Source: Fallopia convolvulus
Taxonomy: Eukaryota; Streptophyta; Magnoliopsida; Caryophyllales; Polygonaceae
Assembly (NCBI GenBank): GCA_964016875.1
Contig: OZ024724.1
Coordinates: 41,903,820-41,967,819, forward strand
Length of the DNA: 64,000 nt
Direction: 5' to 3'
In this document: piece after piece, positions 47,778 through 58,570 of the stretch
Numbering within the stretch: position 1 is the first letter of the stretch
How the letters are laid out: each line of letters starts with the position of its first letter
The notes under the pieces: model-generated
What the model was told of the DNA's origin: nothing
The model's input: only the letters and a program-made list of their open reading frames with translations
The model's database searches: none
Position numbers and translations under genes: made by a program

Positions 47778-47865
47778 TCATTCGTGCATTTAGTTAAACG
47801 CTTAAGCCTCAAGAGTACCCAAAGGTCCCCGGTTCGACTCTCATGGGCAGTGCCCTTACCAAAAA
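47778..47865 (+). mobile_element. tRNA-derived SINE, short
   Basis: The insertion is bounded by a perfect 14-bp duplication AAATAGAGATTTTA (47764-47777 and 47866-47879). It has a Pol III B box GGTTCGACTCT (47831-47841), a weak A box near TAGTTAAACGC, and ends in an A run. At 88 bp it is short for a SINE and keeps essentially only the tRNA-like head. Confidence 0.7.
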
Positions 47866-47879
47866 AAATAGAGATTTTA

Positions 47880-49143
47880 GGCTATGGTCCCCAATACGCT
47901 ATGGTCTCACCATCTCTTATACCATTAGGCCTAGTCAATCAGCAAAAATTGATTTACTTAGTTCGTGTGTTTATCGGTTAGTTCGTGAATCGGAGTTTAC
48001 CACTAAAGGTGAGTCCCTCGTTAAAAAAAGACATCATCTTTGATTTGGCATGGAAGTTTATTTTTCTTTTTTCATAGATTCACTTAAGAAAAAAATTGGA
48101 AGTACATTACACAATTTAAAATGTTTTTTTTTTGGTTGAGACAATTTTAAAAGTTTAAGTTTCTAAAACTGTAAAAAAATTCTATTTCCTGTTTGATGAG
48201 ATAAGAGTTCAATGTACTATATACTGATATACAAGTCTAATAAATTGAGAAATAGAGAGAAACTCAGTAACTAGGCAAACTGATATGATAAATGTAATGG
48301 AAATGAATCTCATCTATTTTAATTTATGTCATCATACATTAAGGAAAATTTTATGCCTCTAAAATTTATGTACACGGAAGAGAGAAGGGGGTGACTCCGT
48401 CCTTTTGAAACCTGCCCCTTAATTGAAAGAATGATTAAGGAAAATATCATTTTTTTCTATAGGCAAGGGGGTTAGACAAAATATATTTTTTTTGTCAATG
48501 TATTAGGATAAAAAAATGAACTAGATTTATTTCTATTCCGTTTATGTTTACACAAATTGCTATCAAACGGGCCCTAAAAATGATTGATTCAAGTATCAAA
48601 GTGAAATGCACAGACCAAATGACATGTTAAATCAACCCAATAAGAGTAGGACTTCATGTGGGTACGTAGAACAGACCCTGCTTATGAGTTATGACTTATT
48701 ATGAGTGATCAATTGATTTTTTTTGGTCGAAATGAGTAATCAATTGATGATCGCGTAGGTTTTTGTTAGCAGAAAACTTGTGAATTGAGCTCGAGGGGTT
48801 AGTGGAGATTGTAGTTTTGGACAATCCAATTACGGAGTAGTATCTGTCTATCTGAAAATTAGCAAAACTAACCTCCAATAAGAACTAGTAGAAGAAGAGA
48901 TCATTGTAATGCAGTTTTGCTCTCACATTAAATTTAACAAATAAACAAAAAAGGCCAGCACTGGATATCTAGAGAAGGAACAAAAAAATAAAGATAAAAA
49001 TAAAAAAGGGAAACTCGGATCCTGCACATATAGATGAGGTTTTGGAAGGTCATTTACAGGGTTTGTTGAGAGTATGTCCATTCATAATTCATTTGCAGCT
49101 GAGGGTTTCAAACTAGTTTGGCTATTTTTTGAAGCTGAGGGGT
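47880..49143. other. PP1 downstream flank, no gene
   Basis: The right end presumably includes the PP1 3' untranslated region. No other gene is visible. Confidence 0.45.
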
Positions 49144-50806
49144 TCAAACCCTTCCCGCTTTAGGCACCTGATCGATTAAAGACAGAATTTTGATCAGTTA
49201 CAAGATAATAACTACACTTGTTAATTCCCCAATAAGAGATAGATACTTACCTTCTTAAGGTTTGCCCTAGAACCACCTGGTATGTCGCGCGGCTTCAGAA
49301 TCTCAAAGGAGCAAACGAGGGCTTCGTCTACACTCAAAAGCGCTCCAGCATTGTCAAACTCTCCACCATAGTTTGGAGCCGAGAATATTGTGACCAGCCT
49401 CCTCTTGGCAAAGAATTCATACCCGTCTTCCACAACCTACAATCCGCTATGCTAGTCTTAATACAATCCGCAAAGCAAATTTCACAGGACTAGAGCAAAT
49501 AGAGACCAAAAAGGGTTACCTGATGGCCTCGACAAATGAGATCAAGATCATTCTTATCGAGAAACTCAGCCACCACATCCGCTCCAAACGTAGAGGAAAC
49601 GCCTCTATCACTTTCTGACCAGCCTTCAACACGTGGATCCGGGTCCGACCAGAGCAGATCACACAAGAGACCGTTATCTGGAATCTCAGTCGGCCTCTCA
49701 ATCTCTTCTATTTGCTTGAGCTCGTGTAATTCGGGAGACAGGCCTCCGTGCATGCACAGGATCTTGCCATCTATCAAGGCGGCAACAGGCAAACAATTGA
49801 AGCAGTCTGTGAAGATCTTCCAAAGACGGACATTGAATCTTCTTTTGCACTCGTCGTAGAATCCATAAATCCGGTTTATCTTTGCATCTTCGTGGTTGCC
49901 GCGTAGGAGGTAGACGTTTTCAGGGTAGCGTATCTTTAGTGACAAGAGCAGGCATATAGTCTCCAAACTTTGCTTGCCTCGGTCCACATAATCGCCAAGG
50001 AAGAGATAGTTTGCATCAGGAGGGTGGCTGCCGTATTCAAAGAGTCTGAGAAGATCCTGGTATTGGCCATGGATGTCACCTGCAAAAGTTTCATGACAAG
50101 TTCATAATTCTGATTATTAATTAAATGGGTGAGTTTTGTGCAATGTGCATATGAAACCAACTGCAAACTGGTACAATTATAATAGGAATGAATGACTTAT
50201 TATGCCATCGCAATTCACAAATACAATGGGTGGATTTTGGCAATGTGCATATGAATTTAGGGATTCACAATGTTTTATATGAATACCATATTTTCAGTAA
50301 TGAAAACCACCCATTTTCTCCAGAGATTTTCTCCAGAAAATCCAAACAAAAATGAAAACCGAGCTTGCTTTTTTCCTAATTTTGCAGAAAACCCACTCCC
50401 TTGCCCCTTCCTCTTCCTCTTAAAAGGCAAAATGTTGACAAATTACCATCATCAAGCAAAGAATCCTCAACAAGCACATGGTAATAAACATGGCCATTTC
50501 TCAAATTCTTGTATATTAGACCAAAATTAGAATTTCCCTTGAAGCAATCATACAGCGGGACCTAGCAAACAGAGTCAAAATCGCAAAACCTAAAACACAG
50601 AATGAGAGAAACAAACCGCAGATCCTGATGGGAGCGTGAAGAGGAAGAAGATTGGGTTGAGAAAGGAAGATATTGCGAGCGTTGACACACAATTGGCGAA
50701 TCTCGCCTTCGGAAAGCTGAACTTGTTTGGCGCCTTTGCCTTCCAATAGCCTCCTGATTATGTCGTCCAATACGCTCACTTCCATCGATCCTTCAATCGT
50801 CATCAT
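49144..50806 (-). CDS. Serine/threonine protein phosphatase PP1 catalytic subunit
   Basis: This is the metal-dependent phosphatase that removes phosphate from Ser/Thr, acting with many regulatory subunits in nucleus and cytosol. Four exons (50617-50806, 49520-50079, 49251-49436, 49144-49167) give 319 residues, close to the 310-330 of plant TOPP proteins. Metal and catalytic motifs are intact: GDIHGQY (Asp65, His67), GDYVDRG (Asp93), RGNHE (Asn125, His126), LCMHGG (His174), CRGHQ (His249), SAPNYGGEFDNAGA. After NHE the sequence reads DAKI where PP1 usually has CASI. The last exon is only 24 bp; it is supported by a perfect donor after exon 3, a CAG acceptor, and its conservation in the copy at 41258-41281. 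A second Met (50803) or Met at 50785 could also serve as start. Confidence 0.93.
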
Positions 50807-51098
50807 CTTGCTCTTTCAACCCCAACACCACCATGCCCCAAAGGGAATCAAAGAAACCAAAAAGCCAATTCAATGTCGTCTGGTGCAAAAACTAAGAAAT
50901 TAGAGAGAGAGAAAAATAGAGGCCACTTTTTTGGTGGGAGGGAATTCTATTTCTCGGTGTTAATTGGATTTTGTCTATTGTGGAGTATTTCGTATTTTCG
51001 TTCGTGGGTGCCCTCGTCCTAAAAAAAAAAACAATCCAACCCCCGTTTCTCATTTTCTACCTCAATCTTCTTACTACTACTAATATTTAAATGAAATA
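50807..51098. other. PP1 upstream leader and promoter region
   Basis: It contains the probable PP1 5' untranslated region. No specific regulatory element was recognised. Confidence 0.4.
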
Positions 51099-51559
51099 TC
51101 TATTACTATATATTAAAGTTGTTCCTTTTCGAACAACTAGAACGATTCTGTCCCACATCGTATTTAAAAAATTAATTTTTATTCTTAATACTTTAACTTT
51201 TTTCTACTAAATTCTTCTTTAACTATTTCAATTTATATTTAACAACAAACAATTATCTATTTAGTATAACAATATCTTTTCAAAACTTCCTTATACAAGT
51301 ATTTAAAATTAAAGATAAAATATTTAAAATATTTTAAAATAAATATAAATCTTTTAGCATATATCTTTTGACGAATTTATTTATAGATATATAATAATAA
51401 AATATTTGATTAAAAATTATACATTCTATGAGCAATAAATTACGCATATTGAAGTTTATATTATATTCTATTCATAACCTAGCAATAAATTACTCATGGT
51501 ACGACGGGTAAAACTAATATCGAATCGTAGTCGTACATGACACGCTAGGGTAAAACTAG
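51099..51559 (+). mobile_element. Non-autonomous Helitron
   Basis: It starts TCTATTACTATATATTAAAG after an A and ends GGTAAAACTAG followed by T. A weak hairpin-like GTCGTACATGACAC precedes the end. It is 461 bp with no coding capacity. Confidence 0.7.
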
Positions 51560-51701
51560 TTAAAGGGTAAAAAGACCAGTCAAATTTATCATTTTATACT
51601 CACGGGATAAGCCTGACAAACCCATCATTTACCCGGCTCACCAACAATCTAAACCGGATTTTGAATTTACCTCACTCCTTATTTTACATGTATTATTATT
51701 A

Positions 51702-51760
51702 CTAGTTTTACCCGTCGTACCATTTACGACTATGATCCGATATTTCATATACATTATAAA
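51702..51760 (-). mobile_element. Helitron 3' end
   Basis: On the minus strand CGTAAATGGTACGACGGGTA followed by AAACTAG ends at 51702, close to the 3' end of the neighbouring Helitron but in the opposite direction. The element would extend right; its 5' end was not found. Confidence 0.5.
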
Positions 51761-53286
51761 TAGAATATTAATAAATAAATAAAAATATAAAACAAACTTT
51801 AATATAAGTAATTTATTGCTTGTAAAATGTATACTTTTTTAATCAAATATTATATTCTTCCTATTTTATTAATTTTCTTGTACAAAAATTTAGATTTTAT
51901 CAAATATTTCAATATATATTAAATATTTTATTTTTATTTTTATTAAATTTTAAATTTTTAAATTTTTATTAAATATAAAATCCTTATTATTAATAATATT
52001 CATTTATTACAATTTGAGATATCTATTTCATAACTTTAATTATATAAGATAACTTAGCAATCATTAAAAAAATATTGCTCTTATTTGTTGAGTTAGTCCA
52101 AACCCACACTAAATCGGTCCAGTTGGCGTTGAAATTATGACGTACTCAACTACTCGATTCGATCTAATTCATGACAATTTTATTTCGATCATTTTAAAAG
52201 ATAATATTTTTTCTCAAAAAAAACCCCCTCAGATTTTAACACCCTTTAAAATCTTAAACGTGATGTCAAAATGTTAGAAATGTTATGTGGATCTAGTTAC
52301 TTTAAGATACAAAAGTGTACATAATAACACCACACAATTATCCATTGTCAAATTGTGAAAATGATGGTACCCCTAACTGAACAAACCTTTTTTTAATTTG
52401 CATCCAATGTACTCCGTAGCCAAAAGATGTGCACATCGAGATCGAGGTTTGCTTGTTTGAAGCTTTCAAAGGTACGAGAGACAGAGGTTTGGCCTAATCC
52501 TGGGCCAGGAGGGAGATGGAGAAACCGCGTAGAATAGATTGAAAAGTTCGTTGGTGACTCGATCTGCGGGGCCCACCACTTTTCTTTACTAACCTCCCTC
52601 CCTCCCTTGGCCATTATCAGTCGTGGGTGATTTTATAAATGTTGGATCAAAATAAGCCGACTCCTTACTCCATTTCCCACTAAAGAAGACTCAAATTTAA
52701 CCCACTAAAGCAAAATACCCAAGTCTTACTCTTACCAAAAAAGCAAGACACTTCCAGCTTACAACACAAGAATGTCAGATGAAATCAATCAATATTCCTT
52801 TGCCTCTACGGCAAGTGAAAATCATCATCATCAGGATTTGAAACAGTCTAAAAGAAATCAAAAAATTCCTAGAATCATGGTCTCGGAAATCATTTTCACT
52901 CACTCATTCTCAAATCCCAACATGTATTTTCAGTGTGATCAACCAATAATGCAAAAGTGAATTACAATTCACAAGAACAGATATGCAAATAAATTTCAAA
53001 ACTGGAAAAAAAAAAACTTTAGAATCCGAATGTTAGTCTAATATGCTCCAATAGTCAGCATACATCCAAATTAATACTGTAAATATTTTGGACAATTGTA
53101 CAAAGTAACCTGCCTGAACTTTAAGGATATTAGAAAACAACACAAATATTACTTATTCTAAAGCATGCAGTATTATCAACTTAGCAACGCATATTGTTAT
53201 TTATTATGCTACAGAGAAGGAGAAAAAAAAATATTGTAGTCTTTAACCAACCATCTAGATCCAATTGAAAAAACCCATTAGATATA
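51761..53286. other. Gene-free stretch and glucanase 3' flank
   Basis: The sequence is AT-rich up to 52380. 52393-52614 is less AT-rich, with a frame that has no recognised motif. The final 300 bp or so are probably the glucanase 3' untranslated region. Confidence 0.45.
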
Positions 53287-55202
53287 TCACATCATATATG
53301 AACTTAAAGAGAGCCAAAAAAGGAGACAAGTTGGCAAGACCATGATACTCAACACAGAACAACAATCTTCCATTTTCGACACTGACGCTGAGCTGGCAGC
53401 GCGAGTCCTAGAATCCTCAGAAGCGTCTATCTGAATCTCAAATCTGCAGTTTCCTTGGGAGGGATTCACGGTAGTCGTGGTAGCCAAGTTATTAAACCGA
53501 CATGCCCCTGCACTCTGGTTCATGGTCTGGTAATACACATTAAATGCATAAGACACATTCCCCCTTGAATCAAGCCCGCCACAAGAAGACCCGGGTTCTA
53601 AGCTAGTACAATCACCAAATTCGCACGCGTATCCAACACTAGTCGCCAAGTTCTGATCCACGAGGCTAGCTTGAGGAGCCATGACACACCATTTTTGTTC
53701 CAAGTACTTGACACCCTTTGCAGGCACAAGGTTCCTGTTTGAGCCGAGATCCAATTGGTACTTGGCCGACCCATCATGGTAAAAAACGCCCCAATGTCGC
53801 TCAAATTTCCCCGGTTCAATGCTCTTAGCATCCTCGTCGACAAGAGAGAAGATGTAGACTTCAGACGGAGTGGAGCGTCTTGGAGTTCCTTTGCCTTGGA
53901 GGATTCGGTTTATAAGCCCTTGATTGAACCGACGTGCATTGTTTATGTTTGCATTGGGGTCAGCATCAGTTGGCCAACCGACTTCTCCTACGACCACAGG
54001 CATTGATCCAAACCCGTTCTTCACAAGAGCCGCGATGAGAGTGTCGTAATTGGCCTCAAACACATTTGTGTAGGTTATGGAGCCGTCGATGATCGGGCTT
54101 GGCGTTCCATCAAAGAAGGCGTAGTCGAGAGGGAAGTTGGGATCGGAGTCGAGGCTTAGGAAAGGGTAGATGTTGACTATTAAGGGCGAGTTGTTGCTGC
54201 TAAGGAAGCTTATGATGGAAACCATGAGGTCATGGATGTCGGCTCTGAAGTCGCCTCCGGAAGGTAAGGCAGAATCGGTTTGGTAAACGTCTGCGTTTAG
54301 AGGTATGGTGGCTTTGACTCGCGGGGATAAACCGGATTTGATTAGGGCGGACTGGATGTTTTGGAGTGCTGGAAACGTGGTTTGTGTGTATGTGTCTTTG
54401 TAAGTCTTCAAGAAGGGTTCATTCCCAACTGCAACATATCTGACATATTCAAGAAACAAGGAGTGGCAAATAATTTAACAGAAATAACCAACCAGGAACA
54501 GAACCAGTTCACATTTGGAGTTCCTATTTCCTAATAAGAATTCATGAATTGAGCCCTAAGAAGTAAGAATTATAAACTTAGAAGAGAGTATTTGAAATCT
54601 GATTTTTTTTATATATAATGGTAAGATTTATCAGTAGAGTTTATTCACAACTCCACCAGAGCCCATTCATTCCCAACTTGCAAACTTAAATTGCTCTAAG
54701 TTTTTCTGCTAGTCTTAAGATTAATATTTACTAAGTCTTAGTCAAATTATCATGATAACATATTAAAAGAACTCTAAAAGGCTACTTGTGAGCTTTTATA
54801 AAGGGGAGAAAAAGCAGATTTAAAAAGAATGATATAAGAGGGAAGAAGGAATTACCTAATGTCCACACCATTATGAGAAACAAAGGTTGATACATTCTGC
54901 AAAACCCAATCAGCAGCAGCTTGAGTACTGCTTGCTAATGAAGCCAACATCTCATTTGGTATCCCAACCATAACCTCAATACCCGAGTTTCCGAGCGCCT
55001 TGAGAGCTCTATGATCAGCTTCAAACAGCTTCACCTTGTTGAACCCATTGTCTTTCATCAGCTGAACCGCTATGTTCGGAGGAAGTGGGTGAGTCGCTCG
55101 TAGGCCCCAGTTGCAGCCAAGGCTTGAAATGTGAGCAACTAAGCATGTGCCAATTAGACTGAACAATAAGAGCCTGTAATGCTGATATTCATGGGTTCCC
55201 AT
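53287..55202 (-). CDS. Glucan endo-1,3-beta-glucosidase (GH17 + X8), GPI-anchored type
   Basis: This enzyme cleaves 1,3-beta-glucans such as callose at the cell surface and plasmodesmata. Two exons (54856-55202 and 53287-54439) give 499 residues. A signal peptide covers about residues 1-28, and the mature protein starts near LGCNWGLRATHPLPP. The catalytic acid/base is Glu123 in VGNEPF and the nucleophile Glu268 in GEVGWPT. A callose-binding X8 (CBM43) domain runs from WCVMAPQ (about 366-450), with its cysteines in YACEFGDCTSLEPGSSC. The C-terminus is hydrophobic (LPTCLLFWLSLSSYMM) after a Ser-rich stretch, which suggests a GPI anchor. It resembles the Arabidopsis glucanase 5/6 group. Signal peptide and anchor are my reading, not predictor output. 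Confidence 0.93.
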
Positions 55203-55410
55203 GTCTTTTTATGTTTTTTAGCTATGCTTTAGTATTTGCAGAAGCAGGCAAGCAGACATAAATGAAGCAAACAAGCGACCCACTACTATGCTAAGCAAGT
55301 AGGGATAGAATGGAGCGTATGCAAGTTATATGGCAAGCAACTGACCACAATGAAAGGGAACAAGGGAATCCAACAAAGGAGAGAATTTCAACCTAAACTA
55401 CTTGTTCTGA

Positions 55411-55440
55411 CAAAAAGGGGAAAGCCAAGAGAGGAATCTA
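55411..55440 (+). repeat. 30-bp direct repeat, copy 1
   Basis: The sequence starting CAAAAAGGGGAAAGCCAAGA is identical over 30 bp to 56191-56220. The bases on either side differ. Confidence 0.9.
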
Positions 55441-56190
55441 GCTTTCTTGGTTTTTCATCAAAAGGAATTTAGCTTTATTCTACTGTACGTGCTCAAATTT
55501 TTGAGTTAATCTAATGATTACTTTTTATCGGATTTAAGATCAAATGATAAGGAAGTATCCTGTGTTTGGCAATTAAGTTAAAACACCTGTCCCAAGCTCC
55601 CACCGCCTGACCGTCCAAAATCCACAGCACCCAACTTCTGTAACGGGGGCATCATGTATACGTCATCAACAAGTGTTGCTCTTGTTCTGTGCTTCTTATC
55701 AACCAAAAAAGGTGTGTTTTGCTGAGCTCATGTTGAGGTAGTGTCAGTCTGCACTTTTGACACGATGCAGGAAATCCCCAAATTTGGTTTCTCAGATTTC
55801 AACAGGTGATAAATCCACTATTCAACTGCATACAGTTAGATTATTAATTAATGCATAGAGTCATAGAGATACAACTTTGCATAGTGAACGGGATTGTTCA
55901 TCATTGAATCATCATTTGCCTCCCACTCCATAAAATTAGCAATGTTTTTTTTTGGTAGAAGATTAAATTAGCAATGTTTAGGCTTCTTTCTGATGAATTA
56001 AATGAAACCAGTTTGATTTGCAATTTTACGGCAGAACTGAATTGGATTTTTTGTTAAATCATTAATCAACATACCTCCTCCTCTGAGAGAGAGAAATTCA
56101 ATGTTAAAATATCTGTACTCCAGAGTCCAGATTCCAGAAGCTTTAAACTTCAGCAAAAAAATGGTTCGCCCATACACTTGTACTACTCGG

Positions 56191-56220
56191 CAAAAAGGGG
56201 AAAGCCAAGAGAGGAATCTA
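56191..56220 (+). repeat. 30-bp direct repeat, copy 2
   Basis: Identical to 55411-55440, with a start-to-start distance of 780 bp. Confidence 0.9.
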
Positions 56221-56442
56221 ACTTAGATGCACTTCATAATTCAATTTTTTTTCCAAATTTAAAAATTATTTCGAAAATAAAGCAAATTCCTTCAAAACTC
56301 TGAATCCATCAAGTTTATACTAAACATCTATAGCTCAGGAAACAGTAGTACTACAGACTACCACAGGGGAACAAAGCAAACTCGGACAGCAATCATATAT
56401 AAATTACCCCATGGTAATGGTAAAAACAGAAATTTCTGGTCT

Positions 56443-57533
56443 TTAATCTTCTTCCTCTGCCTCATTCTCAGCAATGTTGAAGTACCTCAATTCATAAACA
56501 TTTCTATCCTTGTTTGAGGCAATCACCCGGAGCCAGTCTCGTACATTATGCTTCTTCAAGTATTTCTTTGTCAAATACTTCAGATATCTGACCACACAAT
56601 TATAAAGCATGAGATACCGAAATCCAAAACTTGAGGAAAAAGTTTTTCACCTAAATTCTAAGAATAATGGAAGCCATCCGACTGCATCTTTTCATAGAGA
56701 GAGACATACAAATCAAATCAAAGGCACACCCACATATTTTTCCACTTTCAATGGACAAAGTAGCCATAAGTCTATAATAGCAAACTATGAATGAATTATA
56801 GAAGTGCACTGTGCACAGAAAAATAATACAGTATATATTAAGCATATGCTTACTGAACTAGGAATTACACTAGTGTTCTATTGGCACGGAGATGAATTTA
56901 CATTCCAGCATTGTCAAGTAATCAGCCTTTTCATAAATTGATCTTTCCATAAGAAAGATTTATTTCACATTTTTCAATTTGATGAACGCAACGAAATGAT
57001 CATCCAGAATCAATTCATAGCACTACCACTCGTGTAAGATAAACTAATCTATCATTCACGAAGGACCTAACATTCAACGTCAACACCCTTGGTACACACA
57101 GAGTAATCTCCGTATCACTACACATCAACATACAAATCATGGTGAATGATCAATTCAAATTTCCATTCGATTTCCGCATCTAACTCCACTAAATGTACTC
57201 TAGAACCATCGAAAACCGCATCATTCATCAAGCAAATTTGAGCATCAAAAACAGTTAAATCCAAGAAATCAAGAGATAGCAGAAAATGAGGCAAAATAAA
57301 AACCTCTTGGAGAAATTGCTGTCGGAAGTGACGGTGATCTTGTTCTTTTCGCGGGAGACGGAGACAGAGTCGCCGAGGGCGCCGGTTTTGCCGCCGACCT
57401 TGATGCGCTCCTGGAAGAACTTCTCGAGGGAAGCGATGTCCATGATCTTGTCCTCCACCGGCTTCGCGCAGTCAATGGTGAAGCTCGCTCCTTTCTTCTT
57501 CCCCTTGGCCGGCGCCGCCGCTCCCCGACTCAT
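56443..57533 (-). CDS. RPL22: 60S ribosomal protein L22 (eL22)
   Basis: This is a structural protein of the cytosolic large ribosomal subunit. Two exons (57304-57533 and 56443-56587) join through an AG|A Arg codon to 124 residues, the usual plant length. The N-terminus MSRGAAAPAKGKKKGASF is basic. The core IDCAKPVEDKIMDIASLEKF and VGGKTGALGDSVSVSREKNK, then KRYLKYLTKKYLKKHNVRDW, is diagnostic. It ends in the acidic tail AENEAEEED. The intron is 716 bp. The annotated Met is chosen because it starts the conserved protein; an upstream in-frame Met at 57725 would only add leader sequence. Confidence 0.96.
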
Positions 57534-57672
57534 CTTCGATTTATCTGCGAAACAGATTTTCAGAAATGAAACAAAGACAAGCACCGGAAATTGGGAGGGG
57601 AAGGAGACCAGCGTACATACGATCGGGATTTGTCCAGAAAGCGGCGGGAAGAGTGGATGAGCAAAGCGAAAA

Positions 57673-57681
57673 TTAGGGTTT
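57673..57681 (-). promoter_or_regulatory. Telobox upstream of RPL22
   Basis: AAACCCTAA on the minus strand lies 140 bp upstream of the RPL22 start. This element is enriched in plant ribosomal-protein promoters. Confidence 0.6.
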
Positions 57682-57725
57682 TGCGGTTTAGTTTTATAGG
57701 TACCGCGAAATGTGCACTCCGTCAC

Positions 57726-58530
57726 GCTCCGGATCCGTTTTCAGCGCAGCAAACGGGTCGCCTTTCTTATTCGTGGATTAGCTCATTTTTTATCCAATGT
57801 TTTATTTGACGGGCTACAGCCTGATCAAGAATCTAATTTGGTGCCCCCCCTCGACCGTAAGTCCGTAATGGCCACTTTAATTAATTAAAACATCTTATAC
57901 CTTATATACATAGAAGAATAGGTTGTTGCCCCATTTATTACCTTAATCAATTATCTATATACTTCAATGTACTCTAATACACAAAACTAATCTAGCATAA
58001 TTGGTAGTAAGCATTTAGATATAATGTATTGACCAGGGTTCAATCCTTCTGATCCCAATTTTTTTTGGCTTAATTATTTTCTTAGCTTAATAACTATCTA
58101 TATGATAGATTGTTTTGGCTTAATAACTATCTATATGAAACATAGGTCCAAAAATTAAAAGTCCACTATATTAATACGTATATAAGATGCACAATTAGAA
58201 AATATATTTTGTTATTCCCTTGATATGCAATTACACAGAACGGGTTACATAAAAATTATTTTCTTAGCTTAATAACCATCTATATGATATATTTTTTTGG
58301 TTAATAACTATCTATATGAAACATAGGTTCAAAAATTAAGAGTCCACTATCCCATCGTCAACACATAATTAAGGGCATTTAAACACAAATTACATAATAA
58401 TAATTTACTTTCTTAAAATAAGTAAAAATATATAAATCACATATTTCACTAATTAATTGATAAAAAAAATCTACTAATGAATCAATCAATTTATCAATAA
58501 AGAAGAAATATATTTTATTTTATATGAAAA
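57726..58530. other. Gene-free stretch with a tRNA-like segment
   Basis: Apart from the tRNA-like segment at 57992-58066, it holds a repeated phrase (TTAATAACTATCTATATGA at about 58088, 58118 and 58300). Confidence 0.45.
57992..58066 (+). mobile_element. tRNA-like SINE remnant
   Basis: TTGGTAGTAAGCATTTAGAT resembles a Pol III A box and GGGTTCAATCC (58036-58046) is a good B box; a T-rich stretch follows. It lacks a CCA-compatible acceptor stem and no target duplication was found. A decayed tRNA gene is an alternative. Confidence 0.4.
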
Positions 58531-58570
58531 CTAGGTGGATGGCCCGTGCTATCGCACGGGTTATCATTGA
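58531..58570 (-). mobile_element. Helitron-like 3' end
   Basis: On the minus strand the hairpin CCCGTGC/GCACGGG is followed by CCATCCAC and CTAG (58531). The element extends to the right. Confidence 0.6.

Larger units (their letters stand above)
55203..56442. other. Intergenic region between glucanase and RPL22
   Basis: It is the glucanase promoter side and the RPL22 3' flank. Apart from the 30-bp duplicate at 55411 and 56191, no element was recognised. Confidence 0.5.

Noticed and set aside
51148..51158. Second exact USE-like GTCCCACATCG
   Set aside because: A TATA-like stretch follows at once, without the 23-34 bp spacing a plant snRNA promoter needs; it lies inside a Helitron.
52772..52960. 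62-codon plus-strand frame starting MSDEINQYSF
   Set aside because: No homology, no intron evidence, and it lies in the probable 3' flank of the glucanase.
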